From positions 253,062-317,061 of the forward strand of contig VZRZ01005993.1 of NCBI GenBank assembly GCA_013398175.1: DNA of 64,000 bases, in the 5' to 3' direction. Both the position numbers and the translations under genes were made by a program. This document shows, piece after piece, positions 23,501 to 36,500 of this stretch; position 1 is the first letter of the stretch; every line of letters starts with the position of its first letter. The stretch comes from Climacteris rufus (Eukaryota; Chordata; Aves; Passeriformes; Climacteridae). Below the pieces are notes generated by a model, which ran no database searches, was not told the DNA's origin, and worked only from the letters and a program-made list of their open reading frames with translations.

Positions 23501-26500
23501 AACATTTAATAAAGAATATATTGCAAAATATAAATTCTATGGAAAAACAAACTATTTCAGATTTAGGGGGTTAGGCCTGAACAAAAAGAACTATCTCATG
23601 CAAATGCTTATGTCCTGGATGGGACAATATAAGACACTTTTATTAAGAGCTTTAGGTGATTGTTAACTGCTTGGACTAAGAATTCCAAGCTTTCTGATGT
23701 TATTTAGGAAATTTAACAGTCTATGTAGTTAATTGCAAAACCCAAGAGGATTAAATTGAGAATACTTCATGTGAAGCTTTATTTTTTAAAAAGGCCAGGA
23801 GACCTTTGTGTGGGATTACAGTAACTGAAATAGTTCCCTGTGAGTAATTAAAGATTTGAATTCAGTAACTTGATTATACTTCCTGACACATACTAGCCCA
23901 CACAATGTCCTAAGTGTGACCACAACCTGAATTCTATTGTGCTGAACCTAGTGCTGCTTCAGACTGGAGGAAGAACTTAGGTGAGTTGAAAATAAATTTA
24001 ATTTTGGATGGTGCTACCCAATATTTTAGTTTTAATGCTAAAAAGTTGTTGGGTCAACACTGTTAAAAAATTCCTGTTGGAACTCACTGCAACCTTTAGG
24101 ACACAGTGGACAGTTCAGGGCTGTGCTGGAGGCTGAGGGCTCTATCAGTGCTGACTGCAGTACAGACCCATGCAGGAGGCTGGGCACAGATAAAGACAAC
24201 TTGCACCATCAAACCCAGCTCCTCCAGGTAAAAGGCTGCTGGATCAGCCTGGCCTGACCTCTGTGACAAAGGCAAGCTGCCAGCTGGGTTACTGAGAGTG
24301 CCTGTACAGCTGACCAAAGCAAACGTGGGCATTTACGTTGTGAAACTTACTAGCTTCTCTCTGAATGTGAATAAAAACACAGAACAGAATGTGTAGCTTT
24401 GTTCCAAGTGTCACCCAGTAACAGCAGCCCTGCCTTGCAGTACCTCACAAAGCAGGTGGAGCTCTTGCGGCAGATGAACGACCAGCATGCAAAAGTCTAT
24501 GAGCAGCTGGATGTGACAGCCAGAGAACTGGAAGACACTAATCAAAAACTGGTTGCAGAGAGCAGAGCTTCACAACAAAAGATAATAAGGTAACAACTTT
24601 TACAGATAACCCCCCCTGTTGATAACATCAATAAGAACAGTCCAGGTATGTTTGTGTAGTTATTGGGTGGCTGTCTGTCTAGTGGTGTTCTATAATACCA
24701 ACTGAAAGGTGAGTTTTATATAAAAGTCTTTTCACCTTCCAGCTTGACAGAGACTATTGAACATCTGCAGACACACATAGATGACCTGCAGCGACAAGTG
24801 GAAGAACTGAAGAAGCCTGGCCGAGGCCGGATGAGCCAGGAGAGGTCTGAGCAGCCAAAGTCAATGCGCAGCTTCTCGTGTTTGAAGGAGCTCTACGACC
24901 TTCGCCAGTAAGACTTCTTACCTCACACAGTAAAGAGCACTGAAACTATTTTAAGCAAAGCTTTAAAAACGAACACACACAGATATCAGAGAAGGTGGCA
25001 GAAAAATTACATGGTTCACAACTAGCAAAGCATCTGCACTGTGTGGTGTTGTCGTTGCTTTGGGCCTCCTTCTAGACCACGTTAGTATTGGTGCTCCTCT
25101 TCCCCCCCCCATGTCAAATGGTAGCCTAGAAAGATTACAGCAACTTGCACCCCAGTGTTTTCAGTCACATAAAAGCAAACACACAGATAATCTGAAAAAC
25201 AAACATACTAAATGTAAAATATTTTTTGTAGCTTACCCTTTCCTTGGGTAAATATCCATGGATCTTTCCTGTCTGAGGGAGGCGGGATCCACACAATAGC
25301 TTTCCTGAAGTTAAGCTCGTTCAAATGACAAGCTGGTAGAAGGGTGCCTGGGCTGCTGGGCTGCCTTTTAAATGCAGAGCCATTTGACCCAGCTGAACTG
25401 CATTGGTGGGGCCATCAGGACAGTCACCTGGGAAAAGCTCACACTAACTGCAGGCCTAGACTGCGATTTCTGCACAGCCAGAACAGGCTGTTGTGTCTGA
25501 GCTTCAGCACTACGTGGAGGTAGTACTCTAGAGTAAATCATACATCCAAAAGGAAGGTATTTCTTGACAATTTAAAAGATAAGTGGATCCTTCAAGCTGC
25601 CAAAAGTTTGTGAAAATATCAGCCCACAGAATTGCCTTGACAATTCTGAAGCTTGTTTCTACCATCAATAAACAAAAGTTACAAGAGTGTAGTGCTGTGG
25701 AAAAAATCAGTGTCAGAAAGTACTGCATGCTACAGGGAGGCAGTGTGCATTTAAACTGAAATTGTAGGTCTGGTTATTCCATCAGCTTGTCTGTAACTTG
25801 AAACTGGTAACAAGCTGCCATTCTGCCTAAGCTGGAGCTTGATTTCATGGCATGTAAGTCCTTACAAACTCTGTTCTAATTACTAATTAGACTGATAGGT
25901 TAGTGAAATGGCTACTGTGAGTGCTCCGAGGTGTGTTAGCACACAGTTTAAAAACGCCATTAGTTACCCAAGACTAGAAAACTTTAGGTGTGGTCAGCTG
26001 TACTTCCTGTGTTTGATTACCCTGATTTTGTTTCTGCAGGTATTTTGTTTATGATCACGTGTTTGCGGAAAAGATTACTTCGATGGATAGTCAGCTAAGT
26101 CCTCTAGAAGAAGAAAATGAGAAGCTGAAGAAGGCAGTTACAGTTCTGCAAGCCCAGCTGAACCTAGAGAAAGAGAAGAGGGTAACCATGGAAGAGGAGT
26201 ACAGTCTTATGGTGAAAGAAAACTGTGACCTGGAGCGCAGGCTCGTTGACACAGACTTGTATCGGGCTCGTGCAGAGGAGCTGGAAGCAGAAGTCGCTGA
26301 AATGCGACAGATCCTTCAGTCTGAAAACACATTCCACAATGCAGAAAAATTGGTGCCAGAATCCTTTTTCATTTCTTTCAAGGAATCTTTAGACAGGGAG
26401 CTTGGTCAGGGCCTGGCAGATGATGGACTTCTGACAGTCTCGGAGCTCGAGAAGAAGGCACTGAAACGGAGCAGCAGCGAGAGCCTCCTGAGCAGCGCTG

Positions 26501-26907
26501 CCGGGGCAGACATTCTCAGGGGCCATGAAGAAACGTGTATCAGGAGAGCTGAAGCTGTGAAGCAGCGAGGAATCTCTGTACTTAATGAAGTTGATGCTCA
26601 GTACAATGCTCTGAAAGTGAAGTATGAGGAACTCTTGAAGAAGTGTCAGATGGATGAAGATTCTTTGAAACACAAGGCTGTACAAACGCTGAAGCAGTAT
26701 TCCAAAGACCTAAATGTGGGGAACACCCAGTATGATCTTTCAGCTAGCAATCAAGAATTCACAATTGCAGAGCTAAGTGACTCTTCCACAAATGCTCTCC
26801 CTGAATATAAAGCACTCTTCAAGGAAATTTTTAGCTGTATCAGAAAAACAAAGGAAGAAATAGATGAACACAGAGCTAAGTACAAGACTCTCTCCTCTCA
26901 GCCATAA
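14508..26907 (+). CDS. CDR2: Cerebellar degeneration-related protein 2 (onconeural coiled-coil protein)
   Basis: Coding exons: 14508-14586 (last base inside the gap), 19801-19913, 24441-24589, 24743-24907, 26040-26907; stop TAA 26905-26907. With the single missing base these join in frame to 457 residues, close to the roughly 454 of human CDR2. Diagnostic blocks are the acidic start (LVEEFE...EDEPWYD), LAAELGKTLLDRN, the leucine-heptad segment TKQVELLRQMN...HAKVYEQLDVTAR, FVYDHVFAEKI, HEETCIRRAEAVKQRGIS and the C-terminal EYKALFKEIFSCI. Residues about 30-150 and 175-240 read as coiled coil. In mammals CDR2 is the Yo antigen of paraneoplastic cerebellar degeneration, binds c-Myc through its zipper and is degraded in mitosis. 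The start has a purine at -3. It converges tail-to-tail on POLR3E. Confidence 0.97.
14586..14870. other. Assembly gap (285 N)
   Basis: The run of N begins directly at the end of CDR2 exon 1 and hides its donor site and the first part of intron 1, in the middle of a CpG island. GC-rich sequence commonly drops out of assemblies. Open frames spanning the gap are meaningless. Confidence 0.99.
19801..19913 (+). CDS. CDR2: CDR2 coding exon 2 (residues 27-64)
   Basis: Acceptor TTTAG at 19796-19800, donor GTAAAA. Encodes LAAELGKTLLDRNTELEESL and QMYATNQEQLQEIE, the start of the coiled coil. Phase 2 in, phase 0 out. It is separated from exon 1 by an intron of about 5.2 kb in which I saw no other feature. 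Confidence 0.95.
24441..24589 (+). CDS. CDR2: CDR2 coding exon 3 (residues 65-113)
   Basis: Acceptor CTTGCAG before 24441, donor GTAACA after 24589. Encodes the heptad-rich zipper region beginning YLTKQVELLRQMN and running through YEQLDVTARELEDT. In mammals this region is implicated in Myc binding. Ends with AG of a split Ser codon. Confidence 0.96.
24743..24907 (+). CDS. CDR2: CDR2 coding exon 4 (residues 114-168)
   Basis: Acceptor TTCCAG before 24743, donor GTAAGA after 24907. Encodes LTETIEHLQ and DDLQRQVEEL, then a basic Gly/Arg/Ser-rich break in the coiled coil, then FSCLKELYDLR. Ends with CA of a split Gln codon. The intron before it is only 153 bases. Confidence 0.96.
26040..26907 (+). 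CDS. CDR2: CDR2 coding exon 5 (residues 169-457 and stop)
   Basis: Acceptor TTCTGCAG before 26040; the first G completes the split Gln codon before YFVYDHVFAEK. The exon holds the second coiled coil (VTVLQAQLNLEKEKRVTMEEEY), a Ser-rich segment KRSSSESLLSS, the conserved HEETCIRRAEAVKQRGIS block and the C-terminal EYKALFKEIFSCI helix. The stop is followed by the 3' UTR without a visible intron. Confidence 0.97.
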
Positions 26908-28358
26908 CCTTATCTGTTAGTCAAGAACACACTTCATATGAATGTCAGAAGACCTCTTAAACGGATGTATTTCTTGAGCACTCAAAATGAATGTTTTGGA
27001 TTGGCTGGTAGCCCTGTAGTTAACAAGCTAGTTAGTTATCAGCTAGTTTCCCTGTTCCTCTCTAGCAGTAGATTTAATGGTTAGCACTGTCACACAAACT
27101 AGTGGTTGTAAAGCAAACATTAAGCATAGCTTAATATTACACTACTACTTCATATTACACTTCATCTCTGGCCAGAGCAGTAACCGACACTTGTTCCCTT
27201 AGTCTGCTTCAAAAAGAACAGAGCTAAGAACTCTGAATCTCTCAGAAGAACCAGACTGAAGCTTTCCTTTGGTTCGCAGTGATGATCTAACCCTGTAACT
27301 ACGTTGCTGTAGAAAATTAACAAAAGCAAAGCCCAGACCAGTCTCGGGGGCAGCCTCTCCTGGGCTCCCCAGGAGGAGGGGAGCAGTCCAGCTGAGCTTG
27401 CTTTGGCAGGGCCATGGGGAGCTGTGCTTGCTTTAAGCCAATACCACATTTTCACATGCACTAAGCTCTCCATTTATACAGATTAGTATAAATGTCTTCC
27501 TACTAAGAAAGGATTTGATGTAAAGTTTGTGTGGCTTTTTAGATATGGTTTCCTTTGTAGGGCACTTTGTCTTAAGGCAAGATACTGTGAATTGACTGTG
27601 TGTTATTTGGGATCTACTGTTTTCTGGTGGAATGTCTGCAAAGTACATTTTTATGTGTATTTGGTAAGATAGAGAGTTGTTATTTAGGTATTTAACTTTA
27701 GATGTAGCATTGATATAGTGGAGTAGCTTTTAATGTTACATACCACAAGCTCCCAAGTGCTTGAGGAGACAGGCCAGGTAAAACCTTAAATTGTTTTGTC
27801 TGTTGCTTCCAGTGTCAGCCTCTCTGGACCTATTCCATGCTGCCTGGGGGTGGGAGGATGGACAGGACACTGCCAGCACATATCCTGCTGAAAACAGGGG
27901 ACCATACTCTTGCTCATCCTCTCCTGTTCCACTCCCTAATAGTAACTCATATGTACTCAATTTCTGGAAAACGAAGAACATGGAGAAGTTCGTTCTTTAG
28001 AGCAGCTGCAAAGTGTGAAGGAAACAGATTAAAAAGGAGAAAAAAGACATGATGAGAGGTGGCACCGTTCTCTTTGTAAAGGGTCTCATAGCTTAATGTG
28101 GCCAGCAGTTCTTGGGAAGCAGCTTCCTGCTGAGTTGCTGCAAGGTACCCAACTCTTGACACAGAATGTTGACACTTCTCAGCTTTAGTCCAACTGCTGC
28201 TGCTGCAGCTCTGCTGCCTTATGCTGTTCTCTGTTCAGCTCATCCTTCAGGTGCAGTATTAAGACTTCATGTTGTGGGAGTTTCTCTAAAACATGTATTG
28301 TGGTCTGAAAATTATTTAAAAAATGGGAATCTGAATCTTTTGACTATTTTTCTAAGCA

Positions 28359-28364
28359 AATAAA
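28359..28364 (+). terminator. CDR2: Candidate CDR2 poly(A) signal AATAAA
   Basis: This is the first canonical AATAAA seen downstream of the CDR2 stop, and would give a 3' UTR of about 1.5 kb, plausible for this gene. An AATAAT overlaps it. Later signals at 29195 and 30141 are alternatives. Confidence 0.5.
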
Positions 28365-30190
28365 TAATCCAGTCAAGCTACATGTATAACTAGTAATTAT
28401 ATCCATCTGTGCCAAGCAGGAAGCAGTGAACTTAGTGCAGATAGCACCTGCATTATCTAGTCTTGTCATCTTTCCTACGTAGCTCAGATGGAGTTCCCAT
28501 GAAATTTGCATTTTGAAAGAGTTATGCTACATGGAAAAGAGTAGGTCTGTCTAGCATGGAAATCCAGAGGGAAGTAAGTAGGTTTTTCTCATTGTTGTGG
28601 TTTTTGTCAGTGCTGTTCAAAATAGAGGCGAGTGGGGGGTAAAGCAGAAAAGCTGTTCTGCTGTGAGGTTACTGCACTGTCACTGTGTCCCTGCCACCTG
28701 GACCCTTCTCACCCCAGCTGGGAGACTGGAAAGCAGTGACCTGACAAGGGCACAGTCACAAGTGATCCATTACCAATATTCCTCACCACTTTAGGGGGAG
28801 GGGAAATGCACACCTGCTGGAGCAGAAGACGTGTAAGAGCAGTTCCAGATTTTCGGTTAAATAGGTTATCTTCAGTGGTATGTTACATTTGGCTAATTCA
28901 GAGCACTTTGTTACATACCATTTTTATGCGTTAAAAATACCAAAAATATTTCCTCAGAACTACTTGATTCTTCTGTACTGTACCTCCCCCTTGGCTACCT
29001 GTGCCATTGCTGAGCTCTGGCTGTACTGCAGCACTTCTCTGGGCAGGTTGTGCAAGAAGCCCTTCCAGGCTGGGCTCTTACAGCTTCTCTCAGAGCATGG
29101 CTCTCCCAGAGCAGCTTTCCAGCCACAGCCACAGGGTCAGTGCCAGCCAGGGCTGCCTGAACATAAAACACATCCCAGTTTTATTGATGTAGCTAATAAA
29201 CTACAATAGCCTATTAAATAAGGTAGAGTTCTAGCAGTTTAAAAATAGCCGTTTTCCACCAAGATGTGAAATGCCGTAAGTCTGGTAACAATATTCTTAG
29301 CCAGTCTTAATCTGGATTAACTACCTTAATCTGCTTATTTTAGTCAACAACTCAACTCAGCCTTTTCTGAGCATAAGGAGATGAAATCAATAGAAATCCC
29401 CTTGAGCTTCTCATGTGATGGAAGCTAGAGCAGAGAACAGGAGCAGCAGTGCCCGTGCTGTGCAGTGCCCACAGCAGATACTCCTGTTGTGCTGCAGGTA
29501 TGGCCAGGTCAGGGATGGGCCTGCACCAGGGCTGGCTCCCTGTCCCTGCTGCTGCACGGCCCCAGGGAGCTCGGGGATGCACAGCAGTTTGCTCTCCACC
29601 TCTGTCCTTCCTCCACAGGCCTTCAGGATGTAAAAGCAATGGGTGCATCTTTTTTCTTCTTGGACAAATACAAGGTGGGGTAGAATTGACCTTTAAGATA
29701 AAATTTTATTTAAAAATTACACAAAATAGAGGTTTTACATGGTTGCTGCGTGGTAACTACAGCTGGATGCCTTCCAGAGGGTGCCCTGGGTTACTTACCT
29801 CACCGTGTCCCATACAGTAATGCACAGAGTCCCTCAAACCAACCACACCCCAGCAGAAGAAATCCAGTAGTTGTTCCCCATGTTTCAGATGTAGGTACTT
29901 CTCCAAATAACTCATTTCACAGACAACAGGTGAGAACAATTGCTATGTAGTACAGAGTCCACAGACAGTGATTTTGTTCCCCCCTCCCAGGCCTGACACT
30001 CCCATGAACATGACTACCTGCTCTCTATGGAGAGGGCTGCAAGGGCTATGACAATGCTCAGACTGAAGTATGAGCATCCAGGGATTTAACAAAAACTGGG
30101 ATGTTTGTAAACAAATTTAATTTATTGGCATTACTTACAAAATAAAGTTTTAGACCATGATTTTCCATCATGTCTGTGTCACTATATGGT

Positions 30191-30196
30191 TTTATT
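30191..30196 (-). terminator. POLR3E: Candidate POLR3E poly(A) signal AATAAA
   Basis: TTTATT on the plus strand is AATAAA on the minus strand, about 270 bases after the POLR3E stop codon and the first canonical signal in that direction. Further minus-strand signals lie at 30121-30126 and 29705-29710. Confidence 0.55.
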
Positions 30197-30467
30197 TTTT
30201 TATAACGAAACAGAAGGAGAATTGCAATACATCAGAAATCCCAGATGAATCAAGCTGCAGCCAGGGTCCCACGGTGCCTTCCCGGCGGCTCCCGCAGCTC
30301 GGAGGCCACGCAGGCTCCGTGAGGGGCTGTCCCGGGGGCCGCCAGGGCCCGGCTGCAGCGCCCCAGAGCAGCTCAGCCCCGCCCCGGCTGCCGAGGCCGC
30401 GCCCTGGCCGTGCCACCCCGCAGGCTCCTCCGCGTCCCGGAGATCCCCGGCACCGCTGCCGCCGCTG

Positions 30468-30524
30468 TCAGGACTGCACCGTCCCCTTAAGGTACCACAT
30501 CCCACCGTAGCTCACACAGCAGTC
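30468..30524 (-). CDS. POLR3E: POLR3E coding exon 20 (residues 685-702 and stop)
   Basis: Reads DCCVSYGGMWYLKGTVQS, identical to the human C-terminus as I recall it, then TGA (30470-30468). Acceptor CTCCCCAG. A CR1 fragment in the opposite orientation begins about 25 bases upstream of the acceptor. Too short for an ORF scan. Confidence 0.97.
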   Translation of the reverse strand, partial: DCCVSYGGMWYLKGTVQS

Positions 30525-33500
30525 CTGGGGAGACAGGGAAAGGCTTGGTCAGGCTGCCCAGGCACTGCGAGGGGCTGCCCGGGGAGGAGGTGGAGGCACC
30601 GGGCCTGGAGGTGCTCAGGAGGAGCGTGGATCTGGTGCTGGGTGATGTGGTTTAGGGGTTACAGTGCTAGTGCTGGGTGGATGGTCGGACTGGGTGATCT
30701 CAAAGGTCTCTTCCAGCCTTGACTCTATGATTCTAAAGTCCATAAACTCTTGGGAACCTCTGTGTGGCTCTGGGACAATAAACGTGATCAGTAACAGAAG
30801 CCCCCTCCAATGCACAGGAGAGAGCACCTGGAGCAGGGTCTCTCCCCACTGAAGGCCCAGAGGGCGTCACTGGGGGTGACTCCCAAGTGGGGCAGGTGCA
30901 GAGCCACAAAGGGACAAACGAGGCCAAGGCAGCCAGGAACAGCAGTGGCTGCTGGGGAGAAGCTGGGGCTTGTGCACAGTGGGCTGAGGGGAGGCTGGGA
31001 GGGCTGAGGAGCAGGGGAACAGAGGGCTAAATGGGCTGAAGCTCAGGGGGACAGGCTGGGGGGACCAGCAGGAGCAGGTGGGACAGTGAAGGCAGTCACT
31101 GCATCTGAAGCCTTTTAAGAAACCCCAATCTAAGATAATGAAGTGTCAAACCTCAGATCCCTGTTGTGACCACACGTGTGCCACACTCACAGCAGGTGAG
31201 CACCCCAGCAAAGCAGTGCAGGGAGTGGGTTGTCTTGGGGCTCATTTCCTTGTTTCTCTTAGATGGGCCCCAAGTCTGCAGTTCTGAGCTAAAGGCTTCC
31301 CTTCCTTTTGCTCCAACCTCCCACTTGGGTAGTTCAGCACAGGCTCAAGTACTGGATGGAACTGAGGCTGTGGAGCTTAGACCTGTCTTTTTTCCTTGGG
31401 GCTTTTGCATCACAAAAACAAACCCAGAGGCTAAGAAAGAGGGTTTGCACACTTGATCCACAGATGCAAAGACACAAACCCTGTCAGTCTGTTCCTCTGT
31501 GTATAAAAATGAGCACAGGCAGACAGGGAAACAGGAGCCAACAAATCCAATTTCACTCGAAGAGGAATCCAATCTCTTGTGGCTTAAAGAAGCCAAAGAA
31601 TCTTCCTGTTTCATAAATCATACCTCTAAATTTTATTTCAGAAACAAAGGTAATTTCACATACTCCTGTGACACATGTATTCAAGGCAATAAAGGCTGCC
31701 ACAACACAAGGCTGGTCCCCCGCTGACTTAGTGACTTACATAAAAACAGTGCCTGATGATTCAGGGGAAGGTATTTTTTCTAGAAATAGGTTATCTATTA
31801 AATAGCAACAGCATCATGAAAAACTAATGCCAGTACATTGTCTAGATGTTGCAGGAGAGCTGATACTTGAGCTCATCCAGCCACTAACAAACCTCCCAGC
31901 ACAGGGAGCCACAGGAAATACTGTCTAGGAGGCAGAAATGTCTGAGTTTATGTTACTGCTCAGACGACCACGTTCTTTCAAGCAAGACCAGTTTGCTTAT
32001 TATCACAGCAATGGATCTGTAGTTCTTCAAAGATGCTCTTATTCATTTGCAGATCACAGTGTAATAAAGTACTTAAGCACTTGTCTTATTGAAGTGGGTG
32101 ACAGTGAGCAAAGGCCCAGCCACAATGATTAAAGTATTACATTAATTGGCAACTTTTCTGCTTGGCCATCCTGCATCTCTTTTAAACTCATAGCCTGTGT
32201 GGTCTGTACTTTATACATTAAACTTCTTGAGCAAGTAAGTGGTGCATCTTCAAAGACAGATGAAAGGATTCAAATAAACATTCCCAATGAGATGTGTTGA
32301 CTACTACTCTGCCTGCTGGTTTTGGCCAGGGTTTTGCTCTGTACAAAGCTGCACATCCTGCTAGAGAATGAAATGCATTTCCTTCTGAACATGTGGCACT
32401 TGTGCTCTTCAGCATTAACCAGCAGCTGGTAACACAGAGCACTGGGCAGAGCCCTCCCACCTCCTTTATGTTTAACTCTGCATTATTTAAAAATAACTCA
32501 AGTATCACATTTACTACACTCCATTCTCTGCTGCTCCAAGATGACAAATAGAAATTTGTTGCAATAATACAAAATAATGTGTGAGCCATTGCTCCTTGGA
32601 GGGAAAGAAGATAGAATGAGTCAAGTGCATTTTTAAGAAAAGTTGAAACACAGGCTTTGTTCATATTCCAACAACAACTGTTCTACCATCCTTCTCATTT
32701 GTCAGTTCAAGGTAAAATAGAATCCTTTGCTCAACTCAAGCATTAAACCTCATGTATTAATTGGATCAAGCCCACAACTGAACAGAAGCTTACCTTTAAG
32801 ACTCTATCCACCTCCTGCTTGTTCAGATCCTCCCCACACTCCTGACTCAGCTGGCTGTGGATGACGTTCCTGCGCACTCGGTAGTTTTTCGAGAAGATTT
32901 CAAGCAAAACTTGGCGATGCTTTGAAAGAAAATGCATCGTAAGTACACAGAGAACAGTGATTTCCATCTTCTTTGTATCCAAACTGCACGTGCCTTAGTC
33001 TGTACAAAACATCCTCTAAACTACATTAGAGGATCCTGGCATCATAATCCTGAAACAATCCCATATATTCCTGCTCTCCAGCACTGCCCTATCCTCCAAG
33101 GGCTCTGCAGGGGTCCCTCCATACCCTGTGGCCACCCCTGAAGCTGTCCTGTGACCTGGGGCACCTCCAAGGGTACAAAAACACACTGAAGAAGGGGCCT
33201 CTCAAATGCTTCCATGGGAGTTCACATCACTCCAGACACGAGGCTGGTTACTTGCCTCTTTCCTATAAAAATGTATTTAGTTCATGGACCTGGGAATTGC
33301 ACTGTCCATCCATAGGTCATTAGGCACCTTCCCTTTCACCTCATTTACTCTGACAGCAGTTAGAACTCAGGAGATGCTCACATATGGGGTAATCCTTTCA
33401 TATTCCAAGTATAAACAGATACAACAGATATGCCTGTTAATCTCTGGTTAATGTTGCATTACCATCAAAAGGAAACAAAAAACTTGGACTGGATCCTGGT

Positions 33501-36500
33501 GTGAGGCCTGCTTTGGAGAATCCTTTCTTCTCACAGGTTCAGAAATAGCCACTGAGGTGGTTACTGACATGATTACCAACATGTTATGAGCTAAAAGCTT
33601 CCTTTCAGCTGGAAACAGGTTGGTGTGTTGAAAACAGGACACTTCAACAGGGAAAGAGGAAAACTACCTGCTGGACCAGTTCCAGAAACATGGATTCAAA
33701 CAATGCCAAGTGCTCAATAAACATGTATTTGGGAATGTCACTTATTGAATCTTTACCTGATCATAAGTGTCACCAGCTTCCCAAAGTGCATAGACCTTTA
33801 GTTCATCTGGTGAGGCAGCAGTCTGTGGAGGAAACTGAGAACAAGAGGCTGTTAAAAATAACCAGCTATTTAATGAGCTCTGCTTAATGACTCTATGATA
33901 CTGTATCCCTGGACACCCATTACTGAATCAAAACTGTGGTTGCCATGGAATGAAAACTGCTGCAACAACCCAACTGCTGTCCCACCCCACAGGGGAAGGG
34001 GTGCCTTGGCTCTGGCAGCCCCCAGCCTGCTCAGCACCTTCTCACAGCCCCAGTGACAGAAACAAACATGGTCAGTGTCACACCTGGGAGCCAGGGCATG
34101 GGGTGAGCACCATGGCACCTGAGCTGTGCCTCCACATGCCCAAGGCAGGTGACTGATGGCTCTGTCAGGGTGGGACAGCCTGCACAGGGCACTGGTGCCA
34201 CCTCTGCCACGCTCCAACCAGGCAGGGCTTTCAAGGGAACTGCTGGACATACTGGAGTCCCATGAACTGTGCATGGGGACAGTTTCCCACAGGTGCAGGG
34301 ACAACCACCATGCACCAGAAAGATCCCAGAGCTTGGACCTTGATGGTATCTCGTGGCAAGATGCCTACAGATTTTCCCTGTCAGCAGTGTTTGCTTCCAG
34401 AACATCCAGACCAGTGTTCAGCCAAGAGCACCCAGTGCACTGCAGGGTCTTTCTGGAGGTTTTTACAGTTACAGTGACAGGTTTTAGAGATTCAGACTCT
34501 GTCCTGTATTTATCTGCTCCACTAATCCCAACTCAGCAGTACTGGCAAGCAGGCACTTCTGATGTATTGCCATCTCTGTTTTGGGGCAGACTCCAGGACT
34601 CCACAAGACTGAACAGTGATGGACAGTGAACAAGATACTTGCTCATTTCAGGCTCTGAAAATGACAGTGGTTTTGTGTGTTTTGTTTTCCCTCTACGTGC
34701 CAAGCTAAAGAAACACATTTGGGTTTTTTTAAGGCAGAAGCCTCATACCCCTGCACAGAGGAAGAAACACAGCTGCCTCCCCTCCATTGCCCCAAACTCT
34801 TATAAAAATACCATCCATTTGCCTTAACATTTCCCCTTGGAGCAGAGACTAATGAGCACTGCTGGAATATGCCTTCACTCCTGACATGTCTCTTCCTGTC
34901 TGTCAGTAACAATTTATTCCTTGCTAACCGCCCAGACGACCTAAATCAATCATCTGTGGAAAGCTAACAAGCCAGTCCCAATTGTTGCAGCATCCCTCAG
35001 TCCTGGCTGCTGCTACAAACCAAACCTTTCTTCCCAGCCTCCCTCACACCAGCCAAGAGACTTGTGCATCACAGAGTGAAAAGATCAGCATTTCCTTTCA
35101 TGCTCTGCCTCTGATCTTATTGCAAAGGGGAAGGGTTTTGTCCAGTGGGAGGTGCCTGGTGGGATTAGCAGCTTTGACTTTCAGGTTAGTCCAAATGGCT
35201 GGAATATAACAAGGTTTTACACTTGGTTTAGAGCCAGGATTCAGGTCTATTAGGCTCACAGCACCTGACATAATTCTCCTCCCATAAGGACACTTGCTTT
35301 TGAGGAATAATCTCTCTTGTAGGTTTTCAGCACAGATAAAATCAAATACTCCAGCTTCCTTCCACAAAACAGCTGCAGCAGGAATGGCAAAGTGCAGGGC
35401 TCTGGGAGCACCCAGGCACAACCTGCTGGGCTCGAGAAAGTGAGTCAGCACAGCCCTGGAGTCCTCCTGGCTCAGCCACAGGACTGAAACACAGCTGTGT
35501 TTATCCAGACATTTTGTGAGGAAACGGCTTCCAAACAAACACAATACTTAGTTGGGAAGAAAACCCCACTCCTCCTATCCAGCCGTCGTCTGCAAACTGC
35601 TGCAAGCACTGATGCCAGCAGCTCCCTGCTCACTTGCTGCTGTCACAGGCTGCCCACGGGGCTGGGAAGTGCCACCAGGGACTCCTGGGAGAGACACAGC
35701 CCAAACAGCTTCACTGCCTGGCCATCTGCTGTCCCTTTGCTGGAGTGTGTCACCTTGATCTCTCCAGCCTCACCTCAATACAGCTCTCTGCTACCTTAAA
35801 ATCCTTATTTAAAATATTTTTAAATTTTAAATAAAAAAGGGCCCTGTGCCCCCTCCTGCTCTAAGCCCCTGGAGCAAGCCCAGGGCTCTTGGAGCTGAAC
35901 TGCTGCCCCAGGCCCAGGGCTGCCACGTTCACATGGAACCTCTCAGGGAGGAGCCCTCGGCTCCGGGACGCGTCGCACTCAAGCACGGAGCCACTGCCAG
36001 ACAGCCTCACCTCATAGCTAAACCAGATGGAAGGGGCTGAGTGTGCCAGAAACAAAGCTTATCAGCTGGCATAATCCTAAAAGTAAACTGTTGATCTCAC
36101 CTCTCCAGGAGCCTGGCATTGGAACCAGCCTGAAGGGCTCTCTGTGAGAGCGGGGCTGTGCTCCCCCCCACGTCAGCCCAGCCAGGCAGGACGCCCACAA
36201 CAGTTACATCATTTCCTGAGGCCTCAAAAACATCCTCAGCTTTTGGGCAGAGCCTTGCCACTCCACGGGCCATGGGAAGGGGGCTGGCAGGAGCCAGCCA
36301 CTCCCCCGGAGTGCAGGAAATGGCTGTAGATCCTCAGGAGCCAGAGTCCTGCCCAGACGCTTCCCGTGGGGCTGGACAGCAGCTCCGCCTGCCCTGGGCT
36401 GCTCTCCTCTGTGCCTCTGTCTGTTCCCTCTCCTCGCCCTCTCCTGTGACAGCACCAGCTCAGAAGCTGCTCTTTCCTTTCTCACAGCAAGCACAGCACC

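Larger units (their letters stand above)
26908..30467. other. Tail-to-tail intergenic segment with the 3' UTRs of CDR2 and POLR3E
   Basis: No conserved coding frame is visible. The CDR2 3' UTR enters from the left and the POLR3E 3' UTR from the right. Plus-strand AATAAA occurs at 28359-28364, 29195-29200 and 30141-30146; minus-strand AATAAA (TTTATT as written) occurs at 30191-30196, 30121-30126 and 29705-29710. Because the sets interleave, the two 3' UTRs may overlap in antisense. Confidence 0.7.

Noticed and set aside
30950..31090. Purine/G-rich tract with GGG runs
   Set aside because: Could form G-quadruplexes but is ordinary low-complexity intron sequence with no other support for function.
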